A stretch of DNA of 64,000 nt from positions 1 through 64,000 of the forward strand of contig CAVYYW010000023.1 of assembly GCA_963772845.1 (NCBI GenBank), in the 5' to 3' direction. Source of the stretch: CAVYYW01 sp963772845. GTDB lineage: Bacteria > Bacillota > Bacilli > Bacillales > Sporolactobacillaceae. The notes beneath the pieces are model-generated. The model worked only from the letters and a program-made list of their open reading frames with translations, did not search any database and was not told the origin of the DNA. A program made the translations under genes and the position numbers. Below, one piece after another: positions 26,193 to 34,173 of this stretch; position 1 is the first letter of the stretch, and each line of letters begins with the position of its first letter.

Positions 26193-26564
26193 ATGTCATA
26201 TCCTCTTATATCAGAGTGTCCTGTTTGTCGTAAGCAATTAAAAATTACGAAGCTGCAATGTACACACTGTCACACAGCGATTGAAAATGAATTTGAGCTC
26301 TCCACTTTTGCAAATTTGAATAAAGAACAGCTTATTTTTATTGAAGTTTTTCTAAAATGCCGTGGAAACATTAAGGAAGTTGAGAAAGAACTCGGGGTAT
26401 CCTATCCAACCGTACGAGGGAAATTAGATGGCATTGTCTCCTCACTTGGATATTCCACCTCAAAGAAGGTTAAAGTCGACCGAAAAAAAGTCATGGTAAT
26501 GCTTGAAAATGATGAAATTACGGCAGAAGAGGCAATATCACTATTAAATGGGGAGGAATCTTGA
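26193..26564 (+). CDS. DUF2089-family protein: zinc ribbon, HTH, SHOCT-like tail
   Basis: A 123-residue protein with an N-terminal zinc ribbon (Cys 9, 12, 23, 26: CPVC and CTHC). A helical DNA-binding-like middle follows (FLKCRGNIKEVEKELGVSYPTVRGKLDGI, reading like an HTH with YPTVRGKL as recognition helix), then a C-terminal helix pair ENDEITAEEAISLLNGEE. Matches the DUF2089 family by pattern; some members are annotated as regulators. AAGGAG lies before the ATG. A -10-like TATAAT at 26158-26163 precedes it in a very AT-rich leader. It is the first gene of a tight three-gene operon and is probably its regulator. Confidence 0.75.
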   Translation: MSYPLISECPVCRKQLKITKLQCTHCHTAIENEFELSTFANLNKEQLIFIEVFLKCRGNIKEVEKELGVSYPTVRGKLDGIVSSLGYSTSKKVKVDRKKVMVMLENDEITAEEAISLLNGEES

Positions 26565-26954
26565 ATGACTGAAGAAATTTCTAAAGTATTAAAATTGGTT
26601 GAGGAAGGAAAGCTGGACAAAGAGCAAGCTGCTGAATTAATTAATTTGTTGCAAGACAAAGGTAACTCGGTTAATCTTCAAAAACAACCTTCAAATCCTT
26701 ACCTAGATAAAGTACTAAAAGTCCGTGTGAGTTCAGAAGCCGGTGACGATGTCAATGTCAATCTTCCCATTAAACTTGTAAAGGCTGTATTGGGAGTAGG
26801 AGTGAGCATTGCCGAAAGGATTCCCCAAGCAGAAAAATATGTGAAGGATATTAATATTGATCTATTAATTGACGCCATTGAAAATGAATTGGAAGGTCAA
26901 ATTGTGGATGTAACCTCGGCGAACGGCGAAAAAGTATTGGTTTTCATTGACTAG
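26565..26954 (+). CDS. SHOCT/YvlB-N-like small protein, operon gene 2
   Basis: Begins directly after the stop of the DUF2089 gene (TGAATG junction, with GGGGAGG inside the upstream gene). Residues 6-30 (ISKVLKLVEEGKLDKEQAAE, continuing LINLL) form the same helix pair as the tail of gene 1. From about residue 50 a beta strand KVLKVRVSSEAG is followed by a hydrophobic segment NLPIKLVKAVLGVGVSIAER, a helix IDLLIDAIENELEG and a strand pair ending GEKVLVFID. This second half matches the whole of gene 3 by eye. Function unknown. It may associate peripherally with the membrane. Confidence 0.7.
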   Translation: MTEEISKVLKLVEEGKLDKEQAAELINLLQDKGNSVNLQKQPSNPYLDKVLKVRVSSEAGDDVNVNLPIKLVKAVLGVGVSIAERIPQAEKYVKDINIDLLIDAIENELEGQIVDVTSANGEKVLVFID

Positions 26955-26957
26955 GCC

Positions 26958-27239
26958 ATGATTAAGGTTAAGATAAAAGTAAAATCAAAAGGAATAAGAT
27001 TTATTATTCCAGTCCCTTACACTGTTTTACATCTTGCGGTCGGTATCGTGACCTCAAAAACAATTCGTTCCATAATAAACCGTTCGATCAGTAAAGCTGA
27101 TGGAAAAGAGCATTTTCAAATTCCCGATATTAGCAGGCATGATTTAAAGCCCTTGATAAAACAGCTTCAAGAGCTAAAAGGTTTGATGCTGGTTAATACC
27201 TTGCTGGAGGATGGGACAGAGGTGTCTGTTAAGTTATAA
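26958..27239 (+). CDS. Small protein related to the C-terminal half of gene 2, operon gene 3
   Basis: A 93-residue protein starting 3 bases after gene 2. Strand MIKVKIKVKSKG, amphipathic segment IIPVPYTVLHLAVGIVTSK, helix HDLKPLIKQLQELKGLMLV and a terminal strand GTEVSVKL follow the same order as the second half of gene 2, suggesting duplication and divergence. No signal peptide. No function known. A terminator closes the operon. Confidence 0.7.
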   Translation: MIKVKIKVKSKGIRFIIPVPYTVLHLAVGIVTSKTIRSIINRSISKADGKEHFQIPDISRHDLKPLIKQLQELKGLMLVNTLLEDGTEVSVKL

Positions 27240-27242
27240 AAA

Positions 27243-27280
27243 CACTATTCCTCTATCGTTGCTGGAATAGTGCTTTTTTG
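27243..27280 (+). terminator. Terminator of the DUF2089 operon
   Basis: CACTATTCC / GGAATAGTG stem (9 pairs) with a 12-base loop, then CTTTTTTG. Confidence 0.85.
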
Positions 27281-27466
27281 TTTTTCTCAAGTACTAATAT
27301 AAAAATATTTTAGCTTCTGAGCACACCTAAATATTCTTCCCAGGGTCCGACGTCCTCCATGTATAGGAATAAATCTATTATTAACACTCGTTAGCGCAAT
27401 TGATAGGCTATTTGATCTAGATGCAAAGGTGATGGGCTGTCGGTGAGTGTCTTTAAGTTACTGTCA

Positions 27467-27967
27467 TTACCGTTTATCTTCTTCGCTTTGACGCACGATC
27501 TCGTCAACGACGTTCTCAATCGGTGCGGTGGCGTCAATAATAATACCATTTTTCGGAATGTCTTCTTTAGTTTGGTGCAAACGTGCAATGAATTCCCGTT
27601 CAGTTTTCTTTCCGCCAAACTCATTTTCCGGACGCTCGTTAAGGCGCTGGTTCAATGTGTCAATGTCGACCTCGAGGATAAACACCCCATCAAATAGATC
27701 TATGAATTTCGAAAAGTTCCTAGAGCCACCACAGAAAAATGTTACAGGCTCATCCTGGTTCTCTATCAATGCTTTTACTTTATCTACATTCCAAATGTGG
27801 TTCTCGTGCGTGGCAGTGTTCGTCCGTACACCAGTTTCTACATCACCTTGATAAGCCAGTTCACGGTCACCATGAATGGCCTGATAGCCGCATCGTTGCA
27901 ATTCGCTACAGACCGTAGTTTTACCGGTGCACGAAACTCCTTCAATTAGATAATTTCTAATGCCCAA
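27467..27967 (-). CDS. P-loop AAA-type nucleotide kinase-like protein
   Basis: A 166-residue protein starting MGIRNYLIEGVSCTGKTTVC, with Walker A GVSCTGKT. A substrate-region histidine/aspartate pair (AIHGDRELAYQGDVETG), the strand EPVTFFCGGSRN, the base-binding-like segment GVFILEVDIDTLNQRLNER (lid Arg) and a terminal GIIIDATAPIENVVDEI follow. This fits the nucleoside/nucleotide-kinase fold (AAA_17/33). The substrate is unknown. The ATG has GGGAGG about 9 bases upstream. Confidence 0.75.
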   Translation of the reverse strand: MGIRNYLIEGVSCTGKTTVCSELQRCGYQAIHGDRELAYQGDVETGVRTNTATHENHIWNVDKVKALIENQDEPVTFFCGGSRNFSKFIDLFDGVFILEVDIDTLNQRLNERPENEFGGKKTEREFIARLHQTKEDIPKNGIIIDATAPIENVVDEIVRQSEEDKR

Positions 27968-28414
27968 GGCTAAATCCTCCCTTCAAATGGACAAGTATTG
28001 AAATGGAACCTGATTGGCAAGGCAACACAGAATCGGAACCTTTCACCTTCGATCATGGTAAGAATATTAGCAACAATTCCTACTACAACAGGACAAGGTA
28101 TGATATAAATTAACTTTTGCCATTTCGTTTTCGATACAGCCTTTTCGTTGTGATATCCTCCACAATGACCCTCGCATTTTTGGTCCTAAAAGGTTTCGCT
28201 GATTCAAACGGGAAACCGATTCTTATTCAACAATCTTATCCATTTGAGGAACATTTTCATAGTAAATGAAACGACATTATTGTAAAAGATATATATGTAT
28301 TGTCTCTGATAAAGGGGACATATTTTCGCTATCCTGTAATTAAGTTCTTCCCTGACTACCTCCACCCTACCATCCCCTCAATCCCTTCCCCACCAAAGGA
28401 TTATACTGTTTTCG
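27968..28414. other. Intergenic, possible coding remnants
   Basis: No gene with a credible RBS. A 36-codon plus-strand frame beginning MEPDWQGNTESEPFTFDHGK near 27999 and two out-of-frame pieces further right (near 28135-28270) look protein-like and may be remains of decayed genes. I could not assign them. Confidence 0.3.
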
Positions 28415-29176
28415 CTATTGTCTCTGATTATCATTAATAATTGGAAGTAAATAATATTCCCAATTGGTTCGGCATTCTGTTAATTTATAATATCCTTTAT
28501 CCATATCTTTTGATAACCCTCCACATTGCTGTGGCGCATTGTTAAAAACATCTTGTCTCTCACTTTTTAATTTGCTATAGTATTTCAAATCTGGATTGAC
28601 TTCAATCAAACCTTGTTTTGCATTTTTATCATATCTGGATTTTAAATCATAAATAAGAACCCCTTGTCCTTCAACATACTTTACGACCCTAATTTTATCT
28701 CCATCGCTTTTTCCAGCAATTTTCATGAAGTTTTCAAGTCGATCTACATTCTTCAAAACATGATTCTTTAAGATAACATCATTTTTATTTGGGGTATATT
28801 TTAAAACTTTACTCGATTCCTCACCGACATTTCCTCTTTCATCCAATTGTTTTTGAGCATTTTCAATCGCCAATGCGAATCCGAAACCAAAGGCTGTATT
28901 GGCGTCAAGCTTTTCTCCCGGCTGAATTTTCGAAACAAGATTGGCCGCATAATCGATCTGCGCCTGCGTTGTTGTATTTTTGATTCTGGCAGTATTTAAA
29001 TGATCCCAGTCTGACTTAACAAATAAAAAATCCACCGCATCTCCAGCCACTTTGATAGCATGTGCCGATGAGTGGGTATCAGATGAAGGCGTCTTGTCTG
29101 TACAACCAGATGTGCCGAATGCTATGAAAACAATAAGAACAAGCCATACTATTTTTTCCCTTTTAGCCAATATCAC
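28415..29176 (-). CDS. Lipoprotein with C-terminal DUF4362 domain
   Basis: A 253-residue protein with a lipoprotein signal (IVWLVLIVFIAFGTSGC, Cys about residue 25). It has an Ala/Thr-rich helical segment (TQAQIDYAANLVSKIQPGEK) and then a C-terminal DUF4362-type region: NDVILKNHVLKNVDRLENFM, KIRVVKYVEGQGVLIYDLKS and a final YYKLTECRT. DUF4362 proteins are surface lipoproteins of Bacillus with no known role. The tail YKLTEC suggests a disulfide with CGG near residue 220. The start may be one of several; the track ATG at 29176 has AAGGTGA before it. Confidence 0.65.
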   Translation of the reverse strand: MILAKREKIVWLVLIVFIAFGTSGCTDKTPSSDTHSSAHAIKVAGDAVDFLFVKSDWDHLNTARIKNTTTQAQIDYAANLVSKIQPGEKLDANTAFGFGFALAIENAQKQLDERGNVGEESSKVLKYTPNKNDVILKNHVLKNVDRLENFMKIAGKSDGDKIRVVKYVEGQGVLIYDLKSRYDKNAKQGLIEVNPDLKYYSKLKSERQDVFNNAPQQCGGLSKDMDKGYYKLTECRTNWEYYLLPIINDNQRQ

Positions 29177-29214
29177 CTTTCATTCCTTTCTTTATTCGTG
29201 TAAGGCTGGTGCCC

Positions 29215-29382
29215 TTACTTATATTTCTTTAATACTTCTTCTGGAATATGGCAATAATCGTTGGGACATCTAGATAGCCTATCTTGATGTTCTTCTGCAC
29301 TTCTCACATAGTTCGTAAGAGGCAATACCTCAACAACGATAAGGTCATAATCATCTCTCTCACTAAGAAACGCCTTCGCCTC
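29215..29382 (-). pseudogene. msrA: msrA remnant (C-terminal fragment)
   Basis: An open frame without a start, preceded by an in-frame TAA, encodes about 55 residues ending in DLIVVEVLPLTNYVRSAEEH then QDRLSRCPNDYCHIPEEV. The pattern EVLPL-N-...-E-HQD-L---P--YCHI is the C-terminal substrate region of peptide methionine sulfoxide reductase A. The catalytic N-terminal GCFWG half is absent, so it is a truncated pseudogene. Confidence 0.6.
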
Positions 29383-29466
29383 TTATCCTATGTAAATAAA
29401 GAAATGGCAGTTACTTATGTTATGGTTTAACGTTTTTTACTTATTCTCCGAAACAAGGGGTCAGTC

Positions 29467-30324
29467 TTACTTGACGGTTACACTGTTGATTTGCATGACT
29501 TCAGATACAAATTCATCATATGATATTTTCCCTAATGCAAAATCCATAGTTTTAATATATATCTTTTCTGCACTGGTATGTGTTCTGGCATGATTTAAAT
29601 TTAGCAACTCATTTTCATTAATTAATGCCTTCAATACATGTTGCTTATTAGAAAAGGCTTCAAAGTACCGCAAACCAAATTTCCTTTGAGAAATTGCATC
29701 AATATGAATACCATCAGGATTAGAAGTTAAACCTGATGCAGTGACAAAGTAACAATTATCCTGTTCAAAAGCAAATTTTTCTAACTCTTGATTAATGAGA
29801 TTATATTCAGGACAGCTTTTTCCAAATCCTTCTTTGCCTAAGAAATCACCTAAACCACCAATAATCAGTGGAACATTTGGAGCATTCAATTCCTTTCTAA
29901 GAGCTTCAATAATTAAAAGCAGCTTTTTATAATAGACTTTGTGGTTCCCATTAACACTATCACTTTCACCTTGATGCCATAGAATTCCTGTTAACTCGCT
30001 ACTTTGCATCGCAAATTTAGCTTCAGTTATTGCATGTCTAAAAAGCACTCCGTCTACAGCCCATTCATCCAGTGAACTTCCACCTTCAGCACAAGGAATC
30101 AAACCAATACTATCTTCTTTATTTTCACGGCACCATGCATCTGCAAATGAACCCGCTAGACCAATTCCCGAAACAGTGCGGTCATAATTGATGGGCTCAG
30201 TCATCATTTGCCATCTACCATTACGCAGCATTTGTATTCTTTCATTATAAATCGGGGGAACTTCATGAATAAACCCCCGTCCAGCCATATTTGACTGTCC
30301 TAGCATTAAAAACGATTTAACCAT
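29467..30324 (-). CDS. SASA-type carbohydrate acetylesterase (SGNH fold)
   Basis: A 285-residue protein with family blocks of DUF303/SASA (CE6-like) esterases: block I SFLMLGQSNMAGRG with the nucleophile Ser in GQSNMAG, block III GILWHQGESD, and the catalytic pair DGIHID near residue 215. It removes O-acetyl groups from a sugar. No signal peptide, so it is probably cytoplasmic. The start MVKSFL (30324) lies 9 bases from GAGAGG; upstream starts are less well placed. A C-terminal extension of about 55 residues is unassigned. Confidence 0.8.
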   Translation of the reverse strand: MVKSFLMLGQSNMAGRGFIHEVPPIYNERIQMLRNGRWQMMTEPINYDRTVSGIGLAGSFADAWCRENKEDSIGLIPCAEGGSSLDEWAVDGVLFRHAITEAKFAMQSSELTGILWHQGESDSVNGNHKVYYKKLLLIIEALRKELNAPNVPLIIGGLGDFLGKEGFGKSCPEYNLINQELEKFAFEQDNCYFVTASGLTSNPDGIHIDAISQRKFGLRYFEAFSNKQHVLKALINENELLNLNHARTHTSAEKIYIKTMDFALGKISYDEFVSEVMQINSVTVK

Positions 30325-30409
30325 TTTTTTCATCCTCTCTACTACTATTGAATTTTTATAAAAAATGCTTCCAATTCTCAACAAATACTAAGCAGTTACT
30401 TATTTCAGC

Positions 30410-30490
30410 TCGGAAAAGTTTATTTTAGTGGGACAATTTCAATTCGATCCTCGCGACGGCTTCACAATGTGTGGAGTGCCCGTCGCAGAC
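30410..30490. repeat. Dispersed motif copy plus hairpin, downstream of kdpE
   Basis: TCGGAAAAGTTTATTTT (30410-30426) followed by AGTGGGACA matches the sequence next to the rlmCD stop (41384-41409). A 7-base inverted repeat GCGACGG/CCGTCGC lies just after (about 30453-30486). Confidence 0.6.
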
Positions 30491-30612
30491 ACTTTTGATG
30501 TAGCGGTGTTTGCCATTAAGTTTATTGAACAGTATTGTTGTAAGACGCATTAAGCAAACTATGTAACATGTAGGTATTTTCTAAACAAGGTATATCGAGT
30601 TCTCCCACATCT

Positions 30613-31305
30613 TCAACTATTCATCATGAACCTATAGCCTATGCCAGGCTCTGTTACAATAAATGTTGGTCTAGTGGGATCTTTTTCAATTTTTTTACGC
30701 AAATGCCCAACGTATACGCGCAAATAGTGACTATCCGTATTATATTGATGCCCTCCCCAGACTTTTTGAAGTAGTTGTTTATGGGTCATAACACGCCCTG
30801 CATTGGTTGCTAATACTTTTAAAAGCTCGTATTCGGTTGGAGTCAGCTTGATTACTTGGCCATCTAATTCTACAATTCGTTTTGATAAATCAATGACAAG
30901 AGCACCAAAATCTAAAATGGGTTCATCATTCGATTTTGTCATATGTCTTAGCGCAACACGGATTCGGGCAACAAGTTCTCCCATACTAAATGGTTTTGTC
31001 ACATAGTCATCGGCGCCACTATCCAATGCCACAATTTTTGCTTCCTCCTGATCTTTTGCCGTTAAAACAATGATGGGTGTTTGGGTCCACTCACGAATTT
31101 GGCAGAGGACCTCCATTCCTGTTATGTCTGGCAGCCCTAAATCCAAGACAATAAGATCTGGACGAATCATCGTTGCCTGCAGAAGACCGTCCTCTCCTGA
31201 TAATGCCGCAATCACTTCAAAGCCTTGAGATTTTAAAGTAACCCTTAATAACTTTTGAATTTGAGGTTCATCGTCAATAATTAGGATTTTTTCTCCTGAA
31301 CTCAT
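30613..31305 (-). CDS. kdpE: KdpE response regulator
   Basis: OmpR/PhoB-family regulator of 230 residues. The receiver has acidic pocket IIDDEPQ, phospho-acceptor Asp in DLIVLDLGLPDITGMEV, Thr/Lys switch residues in PIIVLTAKDQEE and DDYVTKPFS. The winged-helix DNA-binding domain ends DPTRPTFIVTEPGIGYRF, the family end. It is expected to activate kdpFABC when phosphorylated by KdpD under K+ limitation or osmotic stress. It starts a few bases after kdpD. A GTG at 31320 abuts the SD, so ATG 31305 is preferred. Confidence 0.92.
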   Translation of the reverse strand: MSSGEKILIIDDEPQIQKLLRVTLKSQGFEVIAALSGEDGLLQATMIRPDLIVLDLGLPDITGMEVLCQIREWTQTPIIVLTAKDQEEAKIVALDSGADDYVTKPFSMGELVARIRVALRHMTKSNDEPILDFGALVIDLSKRIVELDGQVIKLTPTEYELLKVLATNAGRVMTHKQLLQKVWGGHQYNTDSHYLRVYVGHLRKKIEKDPTRPTFIVTEPGIGYRFMMNS

Positions 31306-31326
31306 AATAAGGTTCAACACCTTTGT

Positions 31327-34011
31327 CTAAAAATTTACATCTTGATAGTCTGGTGACTCAGAGACGGGAAGAGATACAATCAATGTTGTCCCTTTGGGTT
31401 TATTTTCAGTTGCCCTAATTGTTCCCCCGTGTGCTTCGACAATCCCTTTGCAGATGGCTAACCCAAGCCCTGTGCCAGGTATACTATTTGTTGATTTTCC
31501 ACGAAAAAATTTACTGAAGATCCGTGCCCTTTCGTTTGAAGGGATCCCTACGCCTTCATCCTTGATAGCTACTTCAATTATATTATTATTTCTATAGACT
31601 GACAGTACTATGTTGCTATTGTCTGGCGAATACTTTATAGCATTACTTAATATATTGACTAGGACTTGTTCCATGAGTACTTCATCCACTTCAACGGGTG
31701 GAAGAGATTTATCTATAGACAACTGGATAACACGATTTTGAAGAGAGTCATTTACTTGGGTTAGAGCAACACCTACTATATCCTCTAAGTCGCACCAATG
31801 TTTTCGTAATCGTAACATGCCTCCTTCAATCCGAACCATTCCTAACAAATTAGTAACTAATCGGTTCATTCTCATGGAACCCTCACGAATGGTTGTTAAA
31901 AGATCGGCGCGCTCCCTTGAAGTAAAAACAGCCTCCCCATCAATTAATGCCGTAACAGATCCTATAATTGTCGCTAAAGGTGTTCTTAATTCATGCGAGA
32001 TTGAATCTAGTAGAGCCGTGCGCACCTTTTCAGATTCAGCTGCTAATTGAGTAATCTTGGTTTGTTCCTGGAGTTTAATTCGAGCGATTGCCATCACTGA
32101 AAGACTAGTTAGTGCTTCAATTAACTGTAACTGATCAGGTGTTAAGTCCAACGCTTGATCCTCAATGTTAATAACCAGAACACCATGGACCTGATCCTCT
32201 GTTTTTAAGGGAAGATATAGTTCGGAGGAATCCTTTAATGTCTCTGTTCCTTTTCCAGCAATGCTTCCGTTTCTATAAACCCACTGTGCAATATCCCTGC
32301 ATGTCTGAGAATCAATCCAATTTGAATAGCCATTTGAAAACACCGTTTTTCGTAACTCATTAGATTCTGAAGGCATATAAATAACCACTTGAGCATTTAT
32401 GGTATCAGATATTTGTCGAACGATACTTTTTAGTGCTTCATCTAAGTCAGCAACTGCGGTCATTTGTCGACTTAACCCATACAGGGTGGAAGTTATCCTT
32501 TCACGTTGTCTCACTTCATTTAGCTGCTGTCTTAACCTAGAGGCTAAACTTGCTGTCAAAGTTGCAACAACTAAAAACACTACAAATGAAAAAACATAAC
32601 GTAAATCAGCCACTACGAAAGTATAAAATGGCGGTACAAAGAAAAAATCAAAAGCAAGAACCCCAATCCCCGCTGCATAGCACGAAGGACCTATTCCCCA
32701 CCGGATCGATCCCAAAAGGACAGGGAACAAGTAAAAAAGCGCAATATTAACCAAGTCAAATGAAAGCCCTACAAATTTTAAAAGTACGGTAAGGACTGCT
32801 ACTAATCCTGTAATAAATAAATATGATTGCCACTTGAAATCGTTTTTTGAAACTTTTAATCTCTGCTTTTCATGATGACTCTCAATTTTGCCAGGGATAA
32901 TATGAACATTAATTTCATGACTATTTCTGATAACTTCATTGACTACAGAGCCATGTACCCACTCCCTAAGTCGGGAATATCTTGGCTTTCCGATGATAAT
33001 TTGTTTGACATTATGTTTGCGTGCCATTGATAAAATTTCTTCAGCAACACGACTTCCTGTTGTAGAAAAAACTTTAGCACCAAGCTCTTCTGCATATTGG
33101 AGATTTCTTGATAGTGATAATTTTTCTTGTTGACTTTTTGAGATCAACTGGGGGGTTGCAACATACAAAGCGACCCATTCCGTTTTAAGGCTATTAGCCA
33201 TTTGTCTAGCCATTCGGATGATCTGTCTCGAAAATGGACTGGCACTAACACAAACCATTACTTTTTCCGAAACTGGCCAAGGACCAGAGATCTTATTGGC
33301 ATACATATAATCATTCAGTTGTCGGTCGATACGCCCTGCTATATAACGAAGCGCCATTTCTCTAAGGGCCATCATATTTCCTAGTCGAAAGAATTTATGA
33401 GGATCGATAGTTTTTGGCAAGGAACGTATTTTCCCTTCTTTAAACCACCTAATAACTTCATTTGAAGGACGATCCACAAATTGAATGTCGATGGCATGTT
33501 CAAGAAACTTATCGGGTACAGCTCTCTTTACTTCGAAATTCAGTATACTCGATGCCATATCCTTTAAACTTTCTATTTCATATACGTTTAAGGTCGTATA
33601 GACATCGATCCCTGCCATGAGTATGGCTTCCACGTCCTGAAATCGCTTTGACCGTGGTGAACCTGGTGTATTGGAATGTGCTAAATTGTCAATAAGAACT
33701 AGTTCGGGTTGATGATTTAAAATTTCTTCAACATCCATTTCATCAATATTCGTATCTTCATATGAGATGACACAGGATTTCATATAAGGAAAGTTATTGG
33801 ATTTTGGGTTTGTCTCATAAAGGTCATTATCCCCCAGCCAACCGATGATCACTTCTTTTCCCTCTTTTTGTTCAGTTATGGCTGTATCCAACATAGCATT
33901 TGATTTGCCAACACCAGGGGATACTCCTAAAAAAACCGTAAGTTTTCCACGACTTTTTTCTGGCTTAATCCTCGAACCAATCTTTTCGACCTTTTCCTTC
34001 TCTTTATCCAC
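31327..34011 (-). CDS. kdpD: KdpD full-length sensor histidine kinase
   Basis: 894 residues from GTG 34011, 7 bases after AAGGAGG. Order: KdpD N-terminal ATP-binding domain (Walker A GVSPGVGKS at 29-37; Walker B LVLIDNLAHSN, so Asn109 replaces the usual Glu), USP-like domain (about 250-375), four membrane helices of DUF4118 (about 395-490), a GAF-like domain (about 505-640), HisKA with H673 in SHELRTP, and HATPase_c (N box NILSNAIKYSP, G2 GTGLGLAICKG). The USP domain has SAS (256-258), 20 residues, then WVALY (279-283), matching the c-di-AMP-binding motif SxS-X20-FTAxY described for S. aureus KdpD, with W/V substitutions. Confidence 0.93.
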   Translation of the reverse strand: MDKEKEKVEKIGSRIKPEKSRGKLTVFLGVSPGVGKSNAMLDTAITEQKEGKEVIIGWLGDNDLYETNPKSNNFPYMKSCVISYEDTNIDEMDVEEILNHQPELVLIDNLAHSNTPGSPRSKRFQDVEAILMAGIDVYTTLNVYEIESLKDMASSILNFEVKRAVPDKFLEHAIDIQFVDRPSNEVIRWFKEGKIRSLPKTIDPHKFFRLGNMMALREMALRYIAGRIDRQLNDYMYANKISGPWPVSEKVMVCVSASPFSRQIIRMARQMANSLKTEWVALYVATPQLISKSQQEKLSLSRNLQYAEELGAKVFSTTGSRVAEEILSMARKHNVKQIIIGKPRYSRLREWVHGSVVNEVIRNSHEINVHIIPGKIESHHEKQRLKVSKNDFKWQSYLFITGLVAVLTVLLKFVGLSFDLVNIALFYLFPVLLGSIRWGIGPSCYAAGIGVLAFDFFFVPPFYTFVVADLRYVFSFVVFLVVATLTASLASRLRQQLNEVRQRERITSTLYGLSRQMTAVADLDEALKSIVRQISDTINAQVVIYMPSESNELRKTVFSNGYSNWIDSQTCRDIAQWVYRNGSIAGKGTETLKDSSELYLPLKTEDQVHGVLVINIEDQALDLTPDQLQLIEALTSLSVMAIARIKLQEQTKITQLAAESEKVRTALLDSISHELRTPLATIIGSVTALIDGEAVFTSRERADLLTTIREGSMRMNRLVTNLLGMVRIEGGMLRLRKHWCDLEDIVGVALTQVNDSLQNRVIQLSIDKSLPPVEVDEVLMEQVLVNILSNAIKYSPDNSNIVLSVYRNNNIIEVAIKDEGVGIPSNERARIFSKFFRGKSTNSIPGTGLGLAICKGIVEAHGGTIRATENKPKGTTLIVSLPVSESPDYQDVNF

Positions 34012-34173
34012 ACTACCACCTCCTTATTCAAACTATTTTGAAAACTAAATGTCTGAACCCATTAACATACATAAAACTATAAAACTTCTTAATTAAAAGT
34101 CAATATGAATCAACATCTTTGTCATCTCTACAACATCCCATTCAAATGATGTTTTCAACTTCTTCATAATTTA
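34012..34173. other. Gap between kdpD and the KdpD-N gene
   Basis: 162 bases without a gene. It is AT-rich, and I saw no clear terminator. Both flanking genes point the same way, so kdpDE may be read from kdpFABC or from a promoter in this gap. Confidence 0.4.
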
